DNA of 64,000 nucleotides from Microvirga calopogonii (GCF_003347665.1 NZ_QDGA01000001.1:434655-498654), one strand, 5' to 3'. Counted from the stretch's first letter, positions 16,946 to 26,628 are shown. Made by a program: numbers and translations. Notes: a model not told the origin generated them from the sequence alone.

Positions 16946-17323
16946 TCTGGAGTGAATTGGCGCACCCGACGGGATTTAGATAGGTACTGGGATCATTGGG
17001 AAATCCCGATTCCAGCCCTGTCAGGACGGGAAGTATCCGCAGCCGCAGCCCGGACAATGACTGAGATCAACATGACAGACCCCCCGGGCATGTTGTTCGA
17101 TGCCTGCAGGCTCAAGCCCGCCGCTTCCCGGCTGCGGCAGCTTGCCCGGAGGACGTTCGCCTGTTGCGCGACTTACGCGCAGGGACGTGCGGCTTCGTGA
17201 CAGCCTCAAGAGGCTTTGCATGCTCCTCCGGAACAATTCAGCGGTAGCCTCCCGCAGGCGTCCCGCTCCATCACTCTCGCAGGATCGTCCAAGATTGCAG
17301 TGAGACGACAGGAAGGCCTGCAC

Positions 17324-18571
17324 TCAGGAGCGCTTCAGGTCCACCATTCTACGAGGCAGGGAGTTCATGACTTCTACGCCTGTTTCCGTGACGAGAAGCT
17401 GATCCTCGATCATGAGTGCGCCAACACCTTTCGCATAGAAGGGAGCTTCTAAGGCCAGTACCATGCCGGGTTCGACGAGTTCCTCATTGCCGGCAGAAAC
17501 GAACGGCCAGTCTTCCATGCCTACACCGGCCCCAACAGCATGCCCAAAGTGACCGCGATGATATTCGACATAGCCCGCCGCGCGCATCTCCTGGAGTACA
17601 GCGGCATAGACGGCGCCGAACGTCACGCCCGGTCGAATGGCGGCAAGGCCCGCTTCGAAGGCGCAGGCGAGGGCGCTGAAGATGTCTTGGGCAATGGCCG
17701 ACGGATTGCCGAAGGAGAAGGTCCGTGCGCCATCCGACGAGTATCCGTCAATCAGGCAGCCGACATCCGCCTTGATAATAGCGCCTTCTTCCACAATCCC
17801 CGCTCTCCCCCATGGATCCGGTCCGACGGCAATAAAGTCCCATTGCCCGGTTAGATTGCGAACTCCTGCGACATGGGCGGCCTGCCGCACCCCGCTACGC
17901 CACGCCTCAGACAATTGTCCGATGGAAGCGCCGTGTGCTACGTCTGCCATCAGGGCTCTCAAACCGGCCTCGGCAAGTATCGAGGCCTGTCGCAAGCGAG
18001 CAATCTCTCGTTGTGATTTCACGGCGCGAAGCCTGCGAATGATTGCGGACCCGTCAGCCCAATCGACACGAGGCAGTGCTGCTTGCAGAGCCCTGAAATC
18101 GGCTACCGGCATGAACTCGAAATCTACCCCGATCCGGGCGGAGCCAAGACCCTTCTCATGCAAGGCATCGCGCAACAGCTCCAGAGCGCGAGGCAGATCG
18201 AACGTCTCCGGTCTCGGGTGAATGCGTCCCTGCTCCCGATAGGCGCGTGTCACCCGCTCCGCTGTGGAAGAGCCTTCCGGCAAAATCGAGAGATCCACTG
18301 TGTCGATCCAGATGCGGTGCTCCCTGACGTCAATGCTCGGCGCAGCCTGCCGCAATCCTTCCGCAGCCATGTCGGACACGATGGCGACCACATGCTCTGC
18401 CGAATTGAACGGGACCAAGGCAATCGCGCCCCCTGCCCTGCGCCACATCGTGGCAACTCCACCGGAGGCGCCGGTGGCGTAGGCGAAGTTCTCCGGTTGA
18501 AACAGTACGAGGGCATCGATTCCCTGCGCCTGCATCAACAGCCGGGCACGCTCGCGATTGAAGTCCGACAT
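17324..18571 (-). CDS. M24 family metallopeptidase (Xaa-Pro dipeptidase/creatinase-like)
   Basis: A 415-residue pita-bread metalloenzyme. The N-terminal creatinase-like domain contains MQAQGIDALVLFQPENFAYATG. The C-terminal catalytic domain has its dimetal ligands in IIKADVGCLIDGYSSDGARTF (two Asp), HRGHFGHAVGAGVGMEDWP (His), then a Glu in LALEAPFY and a final Glu in LMIEDQLLVTE. The ATG at 18571 is preferred because GGAG lies six bases before it; the frame is open to 18604. It is the last gene of the peptide-type ABC operon, so it probably cleaves an imported peptide-like or amide substrate. It could also be a creatinase-like C-N hydrolase. Confidence 0.87.
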   Translation of the reverse strand: MSDFNRERARLLMQAQGIDALVLFQPENFAYATGASGGVATMWRRAGGAIALVPFNSAEHVVAIVSDMAAEGLRQAAPSIDVREHRIWIDTVDLSILPEGSSTAERVTRAYREQGRIHPRPETFDLPRALELLRDALHEKGLGSARIGVDFEFMPVADFRALQAALPRVDWADGSAIIRRLRAVKSQREIARLRQASILAEAGLRALMADVAHGASIGQLSEAWRSGVRQAAHVAGVRNLTGQWDFIAVGPDPWGRAGIVEEGAIIKADVGCLIDGYSSDGARTFSFGNPSAIAQDIFSALACAFEAGLAAIRPGVTFGAVYAAVLQEMRAAGYVEYHRGHFGHAVGAGVGMEDWPFVSAGNEELVEPGMVLALEAPFYAKGVGALMIEDQLLVTETGVEVMNSLPRRMVDLKRS

Positions 18572-18587
18572 CTGCATCTCCGGGAAA

Positions 18588-19313
18588 TTACGTGAATTGG
18601 GCACCGGCCGGAAGCCGGGACCGGTCGAATACTTCCCGGATGGTGCCGCCCTCCATCCGCGCCCCCCGTGAACACATATGGGCGATCACATCCCGATCAT
18701 GGCTGACGAGGATGAAGGTCATGCCGTGAGCATCCTTGAGATCGTTGAGCAGGTTCAAAATCTCCGCCTGAACAGACACGTCGAGAGCAGAGGTAGGCTC
18801 GTCTAAAAGCAAGACCTTCGGCCTGAGGAGGAGTGCACGCGCAATCGCGACGCGTTGCCTTTGCCCTCCGGACAATTCGTGCGGATAGCGCCGGGCCATG
18901 GTCGGGTCGAGGCCGACCTGGCTTAGAACCTCGGCAATTCGGCGATCGACATTCTCGATGCCATGGACACGCAGAGGCTCGCCCAGGATCCTGCCGACTC
19001 GATGGCGCGGATGAAGGGATCCGTATGGGTCCTGGAAGACCATTTGGATGTCACGGCGCAACCGGCCCGTGATCCGCGCGCCAGATGTCAAGTTCTCACC
19101 ATAAACCGTGATCCGCCCCGCCCAATCGCGCTGCAGGCCTGCAATGGCGCGAAGGACTGTGGACTTGCCACATCCGGATGGACCGACAAGGCCGAAACTT
19201 TCTCCCGGCTGAACGGAGAAGGAGGCACCACGCACTGCCGCGACGGGCGTTCCTTCACGATTGAAGGAGATCCTGAGGTCCTCGACCACTAATGCTGCAC
19301 CGGAGCTTGTCAT
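18588..19313 (-). CDS. Oligopeptide-type ABC transporter ATP-binding protein (OppF/DppF-like)
   Basis: A 241-residue ABC ATPase with Walker A GPSGCGKST, a Q-loop in MVFQDPYGSLHPRHRVG (typical of DppF), the signature LSGGQRQR, Walker [15 protein letters not shown], and an H-loop in LVSHD. It lacks much of the C-terminal oligopeptide extension with its FeS cysteines. Its ATG overlaps the stop of the preceding ATPase gene (ATGA). It acts with the three upstream membrane genes and the binding protein. Confidence 0.93.
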   Translation of the reverse strand: MTSSGAALVVEDLRISFNREGTPVAAVRGASFSVQPGESFGLVGPSGCGKSTVLRAIAGLQRDWAGRITVYGENLTSGARITGRLRRDIQMVFQDPYGSLHPRHRVGRILGEPLRVHGIENVDRRIAEVLSQVGLDPTMARRYPHELSGGQRQRVAIARALLLRPKVLLLDEPTSALDVSVQAEILNLLNDLKDAHGMTFILVSHDRDVIAHMCSRGARMEGGTIREVFDRSRLPAGAQFT

Positions 19314-20155
19314 GACATCGCCTCGAAAGCCTTCCGGCTCAGCACCGGCAGATGCGTTCCGTATGTCGCCGCGGAGGGGCGTGCCGCCCAGAGGGTCCGC
19401 GTATAAGGATGATCTGACGAGCTCAATTCTTCACCGCGGCGCTCGTCCACGATCCTGCCCCGATAGAGCACGAGGACCCGGTCGGCATGGCGCGTGACCA
19501 ACTGAAGGTCATGACTGATGAGAAGAAGGCCTGCTCCCTGCTCGGCGGCGAGCCGGCTCATCAGATCAAGAATCTGATCGCGCAACTCGCTGTCCAGAGC
19601 CGAGGTTGGCTCGTCGGCGATCAGGACACGCGGCTTGTTGATCATCATGGCGGCGATCATGACGCGCTGGCCCATGCCGCCCGACAGTTCGCCAGGATAG
19701 CTTCTGTAGATCCGGACAGGATCGAGAAGTCCCACCGCGGCCAGCATGTCAAGGGCGCGCTCGCGCCGCTCGGCTTTTGAGAGGCGCGTATGGAGCCTGA
19801 GCGTCTCCTCGACCTGCCAGCCGATCCTGCGAGATGGATTGAGGGAGAACCGAGGATCCTGCAGTACGAATCCCATTCCGTTGCCGCGAATTTCGCTCCA
19901 GCCACCTTGGTCGAGCGAGAGAAGATCGGTTCCACCGAAGCGTAGGATTGAAGCGGAGACGTGTGCAGACGATGGCAGAAGTCCCATAACGGCTCGGGCC
20001 GCTGTGGACTTTCCACTACCCGACTCTCCGACCAGTGCAACCCGTTCCGCTCCCACCGAGAACGAAATGCTATCGAGGACAGGCGCTGGCGCGCTCCCGT
20101 CCTCCGAACGAAAACGCACGCTCAAATTACGGGCTTCGAGAAACGGCTCAGCCAT
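19310..20155 (-). CDS. Oligopeptide-type ABC transporter ATP-binding protein (OppD/DppD-like)
   Basis: A 281-residue ABC ATPase with Walker A GESGSGKST, a Q-loop in GFVLQDPRFSLNPSRRIG, the signature LSGGMGQR, Walker [15 protein letters not shown], and an H-loop in LISHDLQ. The ATG at 20155 opens MAEPFLEARNLSVRF as in the family and overlaps the end of the permease gene by eight bases; the frame is open to 20185. The protein is shorter than canonical DppD, with a trimmed C-terminal substrate-class extension. Confidence 0.92.
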   Translation of the reverse strand: MAEPFLEARNLSVRFRSEDGSAPAPVLDSISFSVGAERVALVGESGSGKSTAARAVMGLLPSSAHVSASILRFGGTDLLSLDQGGWSEIRGNGMGFVLQDPRFSLNPSRRIGWQVEETLRLHTRLSKAERRERALDMLAAVGLLDPVRIYRSYPGELSGGMGQRVMIAAMMINKPRVLIADEPTSALDSELRDQILDLMSRLAAEQGAGLLLISHDLQLVTRHADRVLVLYRGRIVDERRGEELSSSDHPYTRTLWAARPSAATYGTHLPVLSRKAFEAMS

Positions 20156-21002
20156 GGCGTGGATCCAGCCAGTCGCGCAGCCCATCGGCCAGCAGATTGA
20201 AGCCGAGCGCAGTCAGCAAAACGGCGCCCCCTGGAATTGCCGCGACCCACCACTGATCGAAGATGACCTGCGTTCCTTCAGCAACCATCGAGCCCCACTC
20301 TGCCGTTGGAGGCTTCACACCCAAACCGAGGAATCCAAGCCCAGCCGCGGCAAGGATCATCCCGCCGAGGTCAAGCGCAAGGCGAACAATGGCGGACGGC
20401 ATGATCATCGGCATCACATGCCCGAACAGGAGACGCAGACCTCGAATGCCCCCCATCTCTGCGGCCGCGAGATAATCGCTGTGGCGAATGGCGCGCGTTT
20501 CGGCCCTTGCCTGGCGTGCATAGGCCGGCCAACTTGTGAATGCGAGAGCAAGAGCACCGTTGATCAGGCCCGGGCCAAGCACGGCCACGAATGCGAATGC
20601 GAGGACGAGGCGGGGAAAAGAGAGAACGATATCCGTGATAGCCATCAACACACGTTCGACGAAACCACCGAAATAACCTGCCGTCATACCAATCGTAACC
20701 CCGAGGGGCGCCATCAGAAGCGCGACGAGCCCGACCAGGAGAAGCGTCGTCCGCGTGCCGTAGATGATCCGCGAGAGAATATCGCGACCGAAACCGTCCG
20801 TTCCAAGCCAGTGGGAGGCGGATGGTGCGGCCAGCCTGATATTCATTTGCTGTGCATTGGGGTCATAGGGCGCGATCAGCGGAGCAAGCAGTGCTGCCAG
20901 AAGGACGAGCCCCACAATGACGAAGCCGGCCTGCATCAAGGATGATTGGCGTAGCGTGGATTTGCGCGCGCCCGAGCCGATCGTCGAAATGGACAGGCTC
21001 AT
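20148..21002 (-). CDS. Oligopeptide-type ABC transporter permease (OppC/DppC-like)
   Basis: A 284-residue inner-membrane permease. HWLGTDGFGRDILSRIIYGTRTTL near residue 65 is the hallmark of the DppC N-terminal domain. About six membrane helices follow, and the EAA-type loop (YLAAAEMGGIRGLRLLFGHVMP) contacts the ATPase. Its start overlaps the preceding permease stop by four bases (ATGA). Confidence 0.94.
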   Translation of the reverse strand: MSLSISTIGSGARKSTLRQSSLMQAGFVIVGLVLLAALLAPLIAPYDPNAQQMNIRLAAPSASHWLGTDGFGRDILSRIIYGTRTTLLLVGLVALLMAPLGVTIGMTAGYFGGFVERVLMAITDIVLSFPRLVLAFAFVAVLGPGLINGALALAFTSWPAYARQARAETRAIRHSDYLAAAEMGGIRGLRLLFGHVMPMIMPSAIVRLALDLGGMILAAAGLGFLGLGVKPPTAEWGSMVAEGTQVIFDQWWVAAIPGGAVLLTALGFNLLADGLRDWLDPRHG

Positions 21003-22003
21003 GGGCGCACCCTCGGGTCAAGGCGAGCGACGAGAAGATCAGTGAGCGAATTGATGATGATGAAGCATAGCCCGATCACCATGGTTCCTCCCATGATCGC
21101 CGGAACGTCGCCGGAAAACATTGCGGTCGTCAGATAACGGCCGAGCCCCGGCCATGCGAAAACCGTCTCCGTCAGCACAGCGCCTTCGAGAAGGCTGACA
21201 TAGGCAAGGGCGATCACCGTCAGAATCGTGCCTGCCGCATTGGGCAGGACGTGCTCAAAGACAACCCGCGTTCTTCCAGCACCCTTGGCGCGAGCGGCGA
21301 TCGTGTATTCCTGATTGAGCTCGTTGAGAATTGCGGTCCGGGTCAACCGGCTGATACCGGCAAGAGCATGGAAGGATAGTAGTGCCACGGGCAGAACAAG
21401 GTGATGAAGCGCGTCGGCGAATGCCCCATCCTGTCCCGACAGGAACGTGTCGATGAGCACGAATCCCGTCACGGCAGGCACAGTGTACTGAAAGGCGATA
21501 TCGAGGCGCCCCGGTCCTGGCGCCCAGTGCAGGAACGCATAGAACAGCAGAAGCATGAGAAGCCCGAGCCAGAAGATGGGCACGGAATACCCGAACAGCG
21601 AAATGAAACGGGCAACGCTGTCGATCCATCCGCCGGGCTTGATGCCCGACAGGATGCCTAGGCCGATACCGAGAGCGGAGCCTGTGAAAATAGCAAGCGT
21701 CGCAAGCTCGACAGTTGCAGGAACCGTTCTGGCAAGATCCGACAAGACCGGTTGCCCGGTCGAGGAGGAGCGCCCTAGATCGCCTTGTGCTACTCGGGCG
21801 ACATAGGCCAGGAACTGTTCAGGGACGGAACGATCGAGCCCCAGCTCGCGCTTCGCCTGTTCATAGCTCGATACGCTGGCATGTTCACCCACCATCGCGA
21901 AAACCGGATCGACAGGCGACATGCGTGTCAGGGTGAATGTGACGAACAGGAGAGCAAAGATGCTCAGCACCAGAAAGCCGAACCAGCGTAGGAAACGAGC
22001 CAC
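20999..22003 (-). CDS. Oligopeptide-type ABC transporter permease (OppB/DppB-like)
   Basis: A 334-residue permease with a signal-anchor-like first helix (WFGFLVLSIFALLFVTFTLTRMSPVDP) and about six helices. Its ATPase-contact loop is EYTIAARAKGAGRTRVVFEHVLPNA. The frame is open to a TTG at 22078 touching the binding-protein stop, but the GTG at 22003 has GGCGGGG eight bases upstream and starts just before helix 1, so it is chosen. That ribosome-binding site forms the 3' arm of a hairpin (22014-22036), which suggests controlled expression relative to the binding protein. Confidence 0.9.
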   Translation of the reverse strand: MARFLRWFGFLVLSIFALLFVTFTLTRMSPVDPVFAMVGEHASVSSYEQAKRELGLDRSVPEQFLAYVARVAQGDLGRSSSTGQPVLSDLARTVPATVELATLAIFTGSALGIGLGILSGIKPGGWIDSVARFISLFGYSVPIFWLGLLMLLLFYAFLHWAPGPGRLDIAFQYTVPAVTGFVLIDTFLSGQDGAFADALHHLVLPVALLSFHALAGISRLTRTAILNELNQEYTIAARAKGAGRTRVVFEHVLPNAAGTILTVIALAYVSLLEGAVLTETVFAWPGLGRYLTTAMFSGDVPAIMGGTMVIGLCFIIINSLTDLLVARLDPRVRP

Positions 22004-22013
22004 AACGTGAAAT

Positions 22014-22036
22014 CCCCGCCACGATGGGTGGCGGGG
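22014..22036 (-). promoter_or_regulatory. Intercistronic hairpin covering the permease ribosome-binding site
   Basis: CCCCGCCAC-N5-GTGGCGGGG is a perfect 9-bp stem between the binding-protein stop and the OppB-like start. The downstream arm contains the G-run that serves as ribosome-binding site. Such hairpins typically raise binding-protein yield relative to the membrane components. Confidence 0.6.
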
Positions 22037-22078
22037 AACAGATGCGTCGGAACGATCACGAAAAATCGTGGAGGACAA

Positions 22079-23677
22079 TTACTTCTGGACCTCGTCGTAA
22101 TAGACCAGATCGGCGTTGAGCCCTTGAGCATAGCCCTTCACATTGTCCCTCAGCACGACCGGATCGCGTCCCTGGAACGTGAAGATGAAAGGTGAGTTGT
22201 CCCGCACCTCACGCTGCAGTTCCTGATAGATCGCGATGCGCTTGGCCGGATCCTGCTCACGCACTGCGGCCTGCGTTTTGTCGCTCAGCTGCGGAACCAC
22301 CCACCCGGCCTGCCAAGCGGCGTTCTTCGGCCCTTCGCCGCCGCGATTGAGCGTGAAGGCGCTCGCGTTGGAATTGGGGTCGAAGTAATCCGGGATCCAG
22401 TAGCGCCACGTCACTTCGTCCTGGCGTGCCCTGCCCTTCGCATAAACCTCGCTCGCAACGCCCGGCTGGATGTCGAGCGTGATGCCCGCCTTGCCGAAGG
22501 TCTCCTGCAGGGATTGAGCGATCTGCGTGAAGGGAGCGGTGTTGAACACCGTGAACTTGATGGTAACGCCCTTGTCCAAGCCCGCCCCTGCAAGAATGGC
22601 CTTGGCCTTCTCGATATCGAGCTTGTACGGATTGTCGGGCAAGGCTCCCGGGAAACCTTCAGGCAGGAAGGATTGGTGAACCTGCACCGACCCTTTCAGC
22701 AGGTCCTTGGCAATCCCGTCGTAATCGATTAGCCAGCGTGCCGCTTCCCAAAGCGCAGGATTGGCGAGAGCGGGATTGGTCGTGCTTGCTGCGTTGAACC
22801 GCAGATAGTCCGTCCTTGCGGAAGCGATCTCCTCCACCTTGAGACCGTTCTTCCCTTTGAGCGCACTCACCTGATCCGCGCTGAGGCCGCGGGCGACGTC
22901 CGCGTCACCCTGCTCGATCAGGAGACGGCGTGCCGCTTGGTCGGGGATATTGCGGAAGACGATCTGGCTGATCTTCGGGCCGCCCAGCGGAGCTTTGGGA
23001 TTGGCTGCAAAGACCAGTGCCTCATGCGGCTGGTAGGTTGTGATCGTGAAAGGGCCCGATCCTGCCGAGTGGGTCTTGAGCCACTCGTTGCCGAAGTCGC
23101 CGCTCTTGGCGTTGGCCGACACGGCCTTCTCATCCACGATCGAAGCGATTGGCGCCGTGAGGATCGCCAGGGCGAAGTTAGGTCCGATGTCGGCGGACCA
23201 TGCCAGCTTGACGTGAGTATCGTCGACCTTCGTCAATTGACCGTCGACGCTGTCGGCGGTCCAGCCGAGCTCATTGAGGATGAAGGCCGGCGACTTGTTG
23301 AGCTTGACCGCGCGCGACAGCGAGAAGATCACGTCCTCGGGGCGGACCTGATTGCCGGACGCGAAAGCTGCACCATCCCGGATCTTGAATGTGATGCTCT
23401 TCCCGTCCGGAGCAGCGACCCAGGACTCCGCCAAGGTTGGTTCGATCTTGGTCGGATCGATCTTTGAGGGCCGAACCAATCGCTGATAGAGGCTGTTGAA
23501 GGACTGGACAGTCGTCAGTTCAAAGCCTTCTGCGGGATCGAAGCTCACGGCATCGTCAATCGACGTAGCAACCACCAGAGTGTTCGGAGGCGTCGATGCC
23601 TGAACCTGAGTGGTTATGGCAAGGGCTGTTAAGAGCGTCGCTCCCAATGCCGCACTCCGCAGACGATGACTGGACAT
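22079..23677 (-). CDS. ABC transporter substrate-binding protein, family 5 (peptide/opine/nickel type)
   Basis: A 532-residue periplasmic binding protein (SBP_bac_5). The Sec signal MSSHRLRSAALGATLLTALAITTQVQA is followed by TLVVATSIDDAVSFDPAEGFE, the usual family-5 opening, then a VAPDGKSITFKIRDGAAFASG block and a C-terminal lobe. The frame is open to 23749, but the ATG at 23677 has GGAGAG seven bases upstream and begins the signal peptide. It is the first gene of the leftward operon. The ligand is unknown; the M24 peptidase at the operon end suggests a peptide or amide. Confidence 0.92.
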   Translation of the reverse strand: MSSHRLRSAALGATLLTALAITTQVQASTPPNTLVVATSIDDAVSFDPAEGFELTTVQSFNSLYQRLVRPSKIDPTKIEPTLAESWVAAPDGKSITFKIRDGAAFASGNQVRPEDVIFSLSRAVKLNKSPAFILNELGWTADSVDGQLTKVDDTHVKLAWSADIGPNFALAILTAPIASIVDEKAVSANAKSGDFGNEWLKTHSAGSGPFTITTYQPHEALVFAANPKAPLGGPKISQIVFRNIPDQAARRLLIEQGDADVARGLSADQVSALKGKNGLKVEEIASARTDYLRFNAASTTNPALANPALWEAARWLIDYDGIAKDLLKGSVQVHQSFLPEGFPGALPDNPYKLDIEKAKAILAGAGLDKGVTIKFTVFNTAPFTQIAQSLQETFGKAGITLDIQPGVASEVYAKGRARQDEVTWRYWIPDYFDPNSNASAFTLNRGGEGPKNAAWQAGWVVPQLSDKTQAAVREQDPAKRIAIYQELQREVRDNSPFIFTFQGRDPVVLRDNVKGYAQGLNADLVYYDEVQK

Positions 23678-24191
23678 ATGAAATCTCTCCGTAGAACGCT
23701 CTGCTGACCCTTCGGTCGGTGCCGAGGCCCCTAGGGCCAATAGGATCATGTAGAAACGCTACAATACGCGTGTTAGTTTGGAAATATCTCGTATTCACAT
23801 TTATATATGTTTATTGGCAGAGCTGGATGAGCAAGCACCTAAGAAGCGGATCTTTGGGGTGTCATTCGGCTCCAAGCTGGAATCCCGCCATTGATGAGGC
23901 GCAACCTCATGAACGTATAAGATTTCTGGTCGGAATAGGAGCGTCACATAGGTGCCGGTCGGAGCCCCTTCACCTCGGTGATTTGTCCCGCGTGTTCAGG
24001 AATTTGCACAATTTCTGGAAGAGATAAGGAGTTTGATGCCGATCTACAGACGGGCTCCCAGCGATCGGATCTATGGTGGCAGCAGAGTTGCTCTATGAGC
24101 GTCCTGACACGGCACTCGCTACGTTCTGGCCAGAACCTCTCGTACTGTCAGAGGTCGCACAAGTGTAGAGCTTTGGAATAAGGACACCAAC
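23678..24191. other. Intergenic region between divergent operons
   Basis: About 510 bases separate the binding-protein gene from the rightward monooxygenase gene. An AT-rich stretch (about 23,790-23,820, TTTATATATGTTTATTGG) could hold promoters. I see no gene; short frames here lack ribosome-binding sites. Confidence 0.4.
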
Positions 24192-25538
24192 ATGGGTAAT
24201 CAGAAGCAGTTACATCTCGGCGCCTTTATGCGTCCGGCGAGTATCCATACCGGAGCCTGGCGCTTTCCAGGAGCTTACCCCGACGCCAACTTCAACTTCC
24301 CCCATCTGAAACGGTTTGCTCAGACGCTGGAGCGCGGCAAGTTCGATGCCTTCTTCATGGCGGATCACCTTGCTGTCCTGAATATGCCCGCCGAGGCCCT
24401 GAAGCGCAGTCACACCGTCACCTCGTTCGAGCCGCTCACCCTACTCTCCGCGCTTGCCGGCGCCACGGACCGCATTGGCCTCATCGCTACTGCCTCGACC
24501 ACGTTCGAGGAGCCCTACCATGTCGCCCGCCGCTTCGCCTCGCTCGACCACCTCAGCGGAGGGCGGGCCGGCTGGAACATTGTCACGACCTCGAATCCGG
24601 ACGCAGCGCTGAATTTCGGGCTTGAGGAGCACATGGAGCATGACGAACGCTATGTCCGCGCTCGGGAGTTCTATGATGTGGTGACCGGATTGTGGGACAG
24701 CTTTGCCGACGACGCCTTCACCCGCGACGCAAAGACTGGCCTGTACTTCGAACCTGAGCGAATGCATGTGCTCAACCACAAGGGCCGGTACTTCTCAGTG
24801 CGGGGTCCGCTCAACATTGCCCGCCCGGTGCAGGGATGGCCGGTGATCGTGCAGGCTGGCGCCTCGGAAGCGGGTCGGCAACTCGCGGCTGAAACTGCTG
24901 AAGTCATCTTCGCGGCCACGCCCACTCTCGCCGCTGGGCGCGCCTTCTATGCGGATGTGAAGGGGAGGCTCGATCGGCTTGGCCGCCCGCGGGACCATCT
25001 GAAGATCCTGCCCGGTGCCTTCGTCGTGGTCGGGGACACGGTCGAGGAGGCCCGCGCAAAACGGGCAAAGCTCGACAGCCTTGTGCACTATGACAGCGCG
25101 ATTGCCTCACTCTCTATCGCACTTGGGCACGATGCGTCAGGGTTTGATCCCGATGGGCCGCTGCCGGACATCCCCGAGACCAATGACAGCCGCAGTGCAC
25201 GAGAGCGGGTCATCGAGCTTGCGCACCGTGAGAAGCTGACGGTCCGTCAACTGGCTCAGCGCCTCGGGGGCTACTCTGGACTTGCTTTCGTCGGCACCCC
25301 TGCGGCGATCGCAGACGAGATGGAGGAATGGCTGACCAGCGAGGGCAGTGACGGCTTCAACGTGATGTTCCCGTTCCTGCCGGCCGGGCTCGACGACTTT
25401 GTCGACAAGGTGGTGCCAGAACTGCAGCGGCGGGGCATCTTCCGACACGATTATGAGGGGGCAACGCTGCGTGAGCATCTTGGCTTGCCGCGGCCGGAGA
25501 ACCGTTTCTTCTCCGGCCCTGCAGCAAGACCATCGTAG
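24192..25538 (+). CDS. NtaA/SnaA/DszA-family FMN-dependent monooxygenase
   Basis: A 448-residue luciferase-like flavin monooxygenase of the nitrilotriacetate/dibenzothiophene-sulfone type. The opening LHLGAFMRPASIHTGAWRFPGA, then [41 protein letters not shown] and GPLNIARPVQGWPVIVQAGASEAGRQLA are strongly characteristic. These enzymes use FMNH2 from a separate reductase to cleave C-N or C-S bonds. AAGGA precedes the ATG. It is divergent from the peptide-type ABC operon and paralogous to the enzyme at 40817-42160. The substrate is unknown; an organosulfur or N-substituted compound is likely. Confidence 0.93.
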   Translation: MGNQKQLHLGAFMRPASIHTGAWRFPGAYPDANFNFPHLKRFAQTLERGKFDAFFMADHLAVLNMPAEALKRSHTVTSFEPLTLLSALAGATDRIGLIATASTTFEEPYHVARRFASLDHLSGGRAGWNIVTTSNPDAALNFGLEEHMEHDERYVRAREFYDVVTGLWDSFADDAFTRDAKTGLYFEPERMHVLNHKGRYFSVRGPLNIARPVQGWPVIVQAGASEAGRQLAAETAEVIFAATPTLAAGRAFYADVKGRLDRLGRPRDHLKILPGAFVVVGDTVEEARAKRAKLDSLVHYDSAIASLSIALGHDASGFDPDGPLPDIPETNDSRSARERVIELAHREKLTVRQLAQRLGGYSGLAFVGTPAAIADEMEEWLTSEGSDGFNVMFPFLPAGLDDFVDKVVPELQRRGIFRHDYEGATLREHLGLPRPENRFFSGPAARPS

Positions 25539-25653
25539 AGCTTCAAACCGAACCACACCCAAAGCCTGACGTCCGCTCCGAGCACCTCGCTGAGTTGGGA
25601 TGGTTAAGCTCCCCTCATTAGGGAAACACCAGAGCAGGATGAGACGCTGGTTG

Positions 25654-26628
25654 CTAAACGGTCAGGATTGTTGATCCGGTGGTCTTACGAGACTGTAGAT
25701 CCTCATGAGCCTTGGCAGCATCCTTCAATGGATAGGTTTGGTTGACCTCGATCTTGACCTTGCCAGAGAGCACGACATCGAACAGGTCCTGGGCCATGGC
25801 CAGGAGATCAGCCCGCTTTGCGGCATAAGTCCCTAAGGTGGGCCGCGTCACATAGAGCGAGCCCTTTTGGGCCAAGATTCCGAGATTGACGGGTTCGACC
25901 GCACCAGAGGATTGCCCAAAGAGCACCATGAGCCCGCGTGGGGCAAGACAGTCCAACGAGGCAGAGAAGGTGTCCTTGCCGACCGAGTCGTACACGACCG
26001 GCACCATGCTGCCATTGGTGATCTCCCTCACCCGCTCGACGAAGTTCTCGCGCGTGTAGAGGATGGTATGTTCGCAGCCATGAGCCTTGGCGAGTTCGGC
26101 CTTCTCGGCGCTGCCGACAGTGCCGATGACGGTAGCGCCCAGGGCCTTTGCCCATTGGCACGCGATGAGGCCGACGCCGCCGGCGGCCGCATGGAACAGG
26201 ATGGTGTCACGTTCCTTGACCTTGTAAGTCTGACGGATGAGGTACTGGGCGGTCATGCCCTTAAGCATCATCGCGGCAGCCTGCTGATCGGAGATGCCGT
26301 CCGGCAGCACGACCAGGCGATCGGCCGGTATGACGCGCTCTTCGGAATAGGCGCCCTGGGGGCCGCCGGAGTAGGCAACCCTGTCACCGACCTTCACGTC
26401 GGTCACGCCCGGACCGACCGCCTCGACCACGCCAGCCGCCTCTGTGCCGAGACCGCTTGGCAGTGAAGCCGGGTACGCGCCAGAGCGCACGTAGGTGTCG
26501 ACGTAGTTCAGGCCGATGGCCGTGTGGCGGACACGGGCTTCACCTGGCCCAGGCTGGCCGACCTCAACCTCTTCCCAGACGAGAATCTCAGGACCTCCAG
26601 TCTGGTGGAAGCGAATAGCGTGGGTCAT
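25654..26628 (-). CDS. NADPH:quinone oxidoreductase, zinc-independent MDR family
   Basis: A 324-residue medium-chain reductase. The N-terminal GroES-like domain has HTAIGLNYVDTYVRSGAYP. LFHAAAGGVGLIACQWAKALGATVIGTVGS is the Rossmann NADPH loop with the quinone-reductase AAAGGVG signature. No catalytic zinc cysteines are present. It reduces quinones or enones. It stands alone between a monooxygenase and the Aap-like operon; direct involvement in either is unproven. Confidence 0.92.
   Translation of the reverse strand: MTHAIRFHQTGGPEILVWEEVEVGQPGPGEARVRHTAIGLNYVDTYVRSGAYPASLPSGLGTEAAGVVEAVGPGVTDVKVGDRVAYSGGPQGAYSEERVIPADRLVVLPDGISDQQAAAMMLKGMTAQYLIRQTYKVKERDTILFHAAAGGVGLIACQWAKALGATVIGTVGSAEKAELAKAHGCEHTILYTRENFVERVREITNGSMVPVVYDSVGKDTFSASLDCLAPRGLMVLFGQSSGAVEPVNLGILAQKGSLYVTRPTLGTYAAKRADLLAMAQDLFDVVLSGKVKIEVNQTYPLKDAAKAHEDLQSRKTTGSTILTV

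Noticed and set aside
24096..24190. Short rightward peptide frame ending about 24168 (MVAAELLYERPDTAL...)
   Set aside because: About 31 codons, no ribosome-binding site and no family; not distinguishable from chance.
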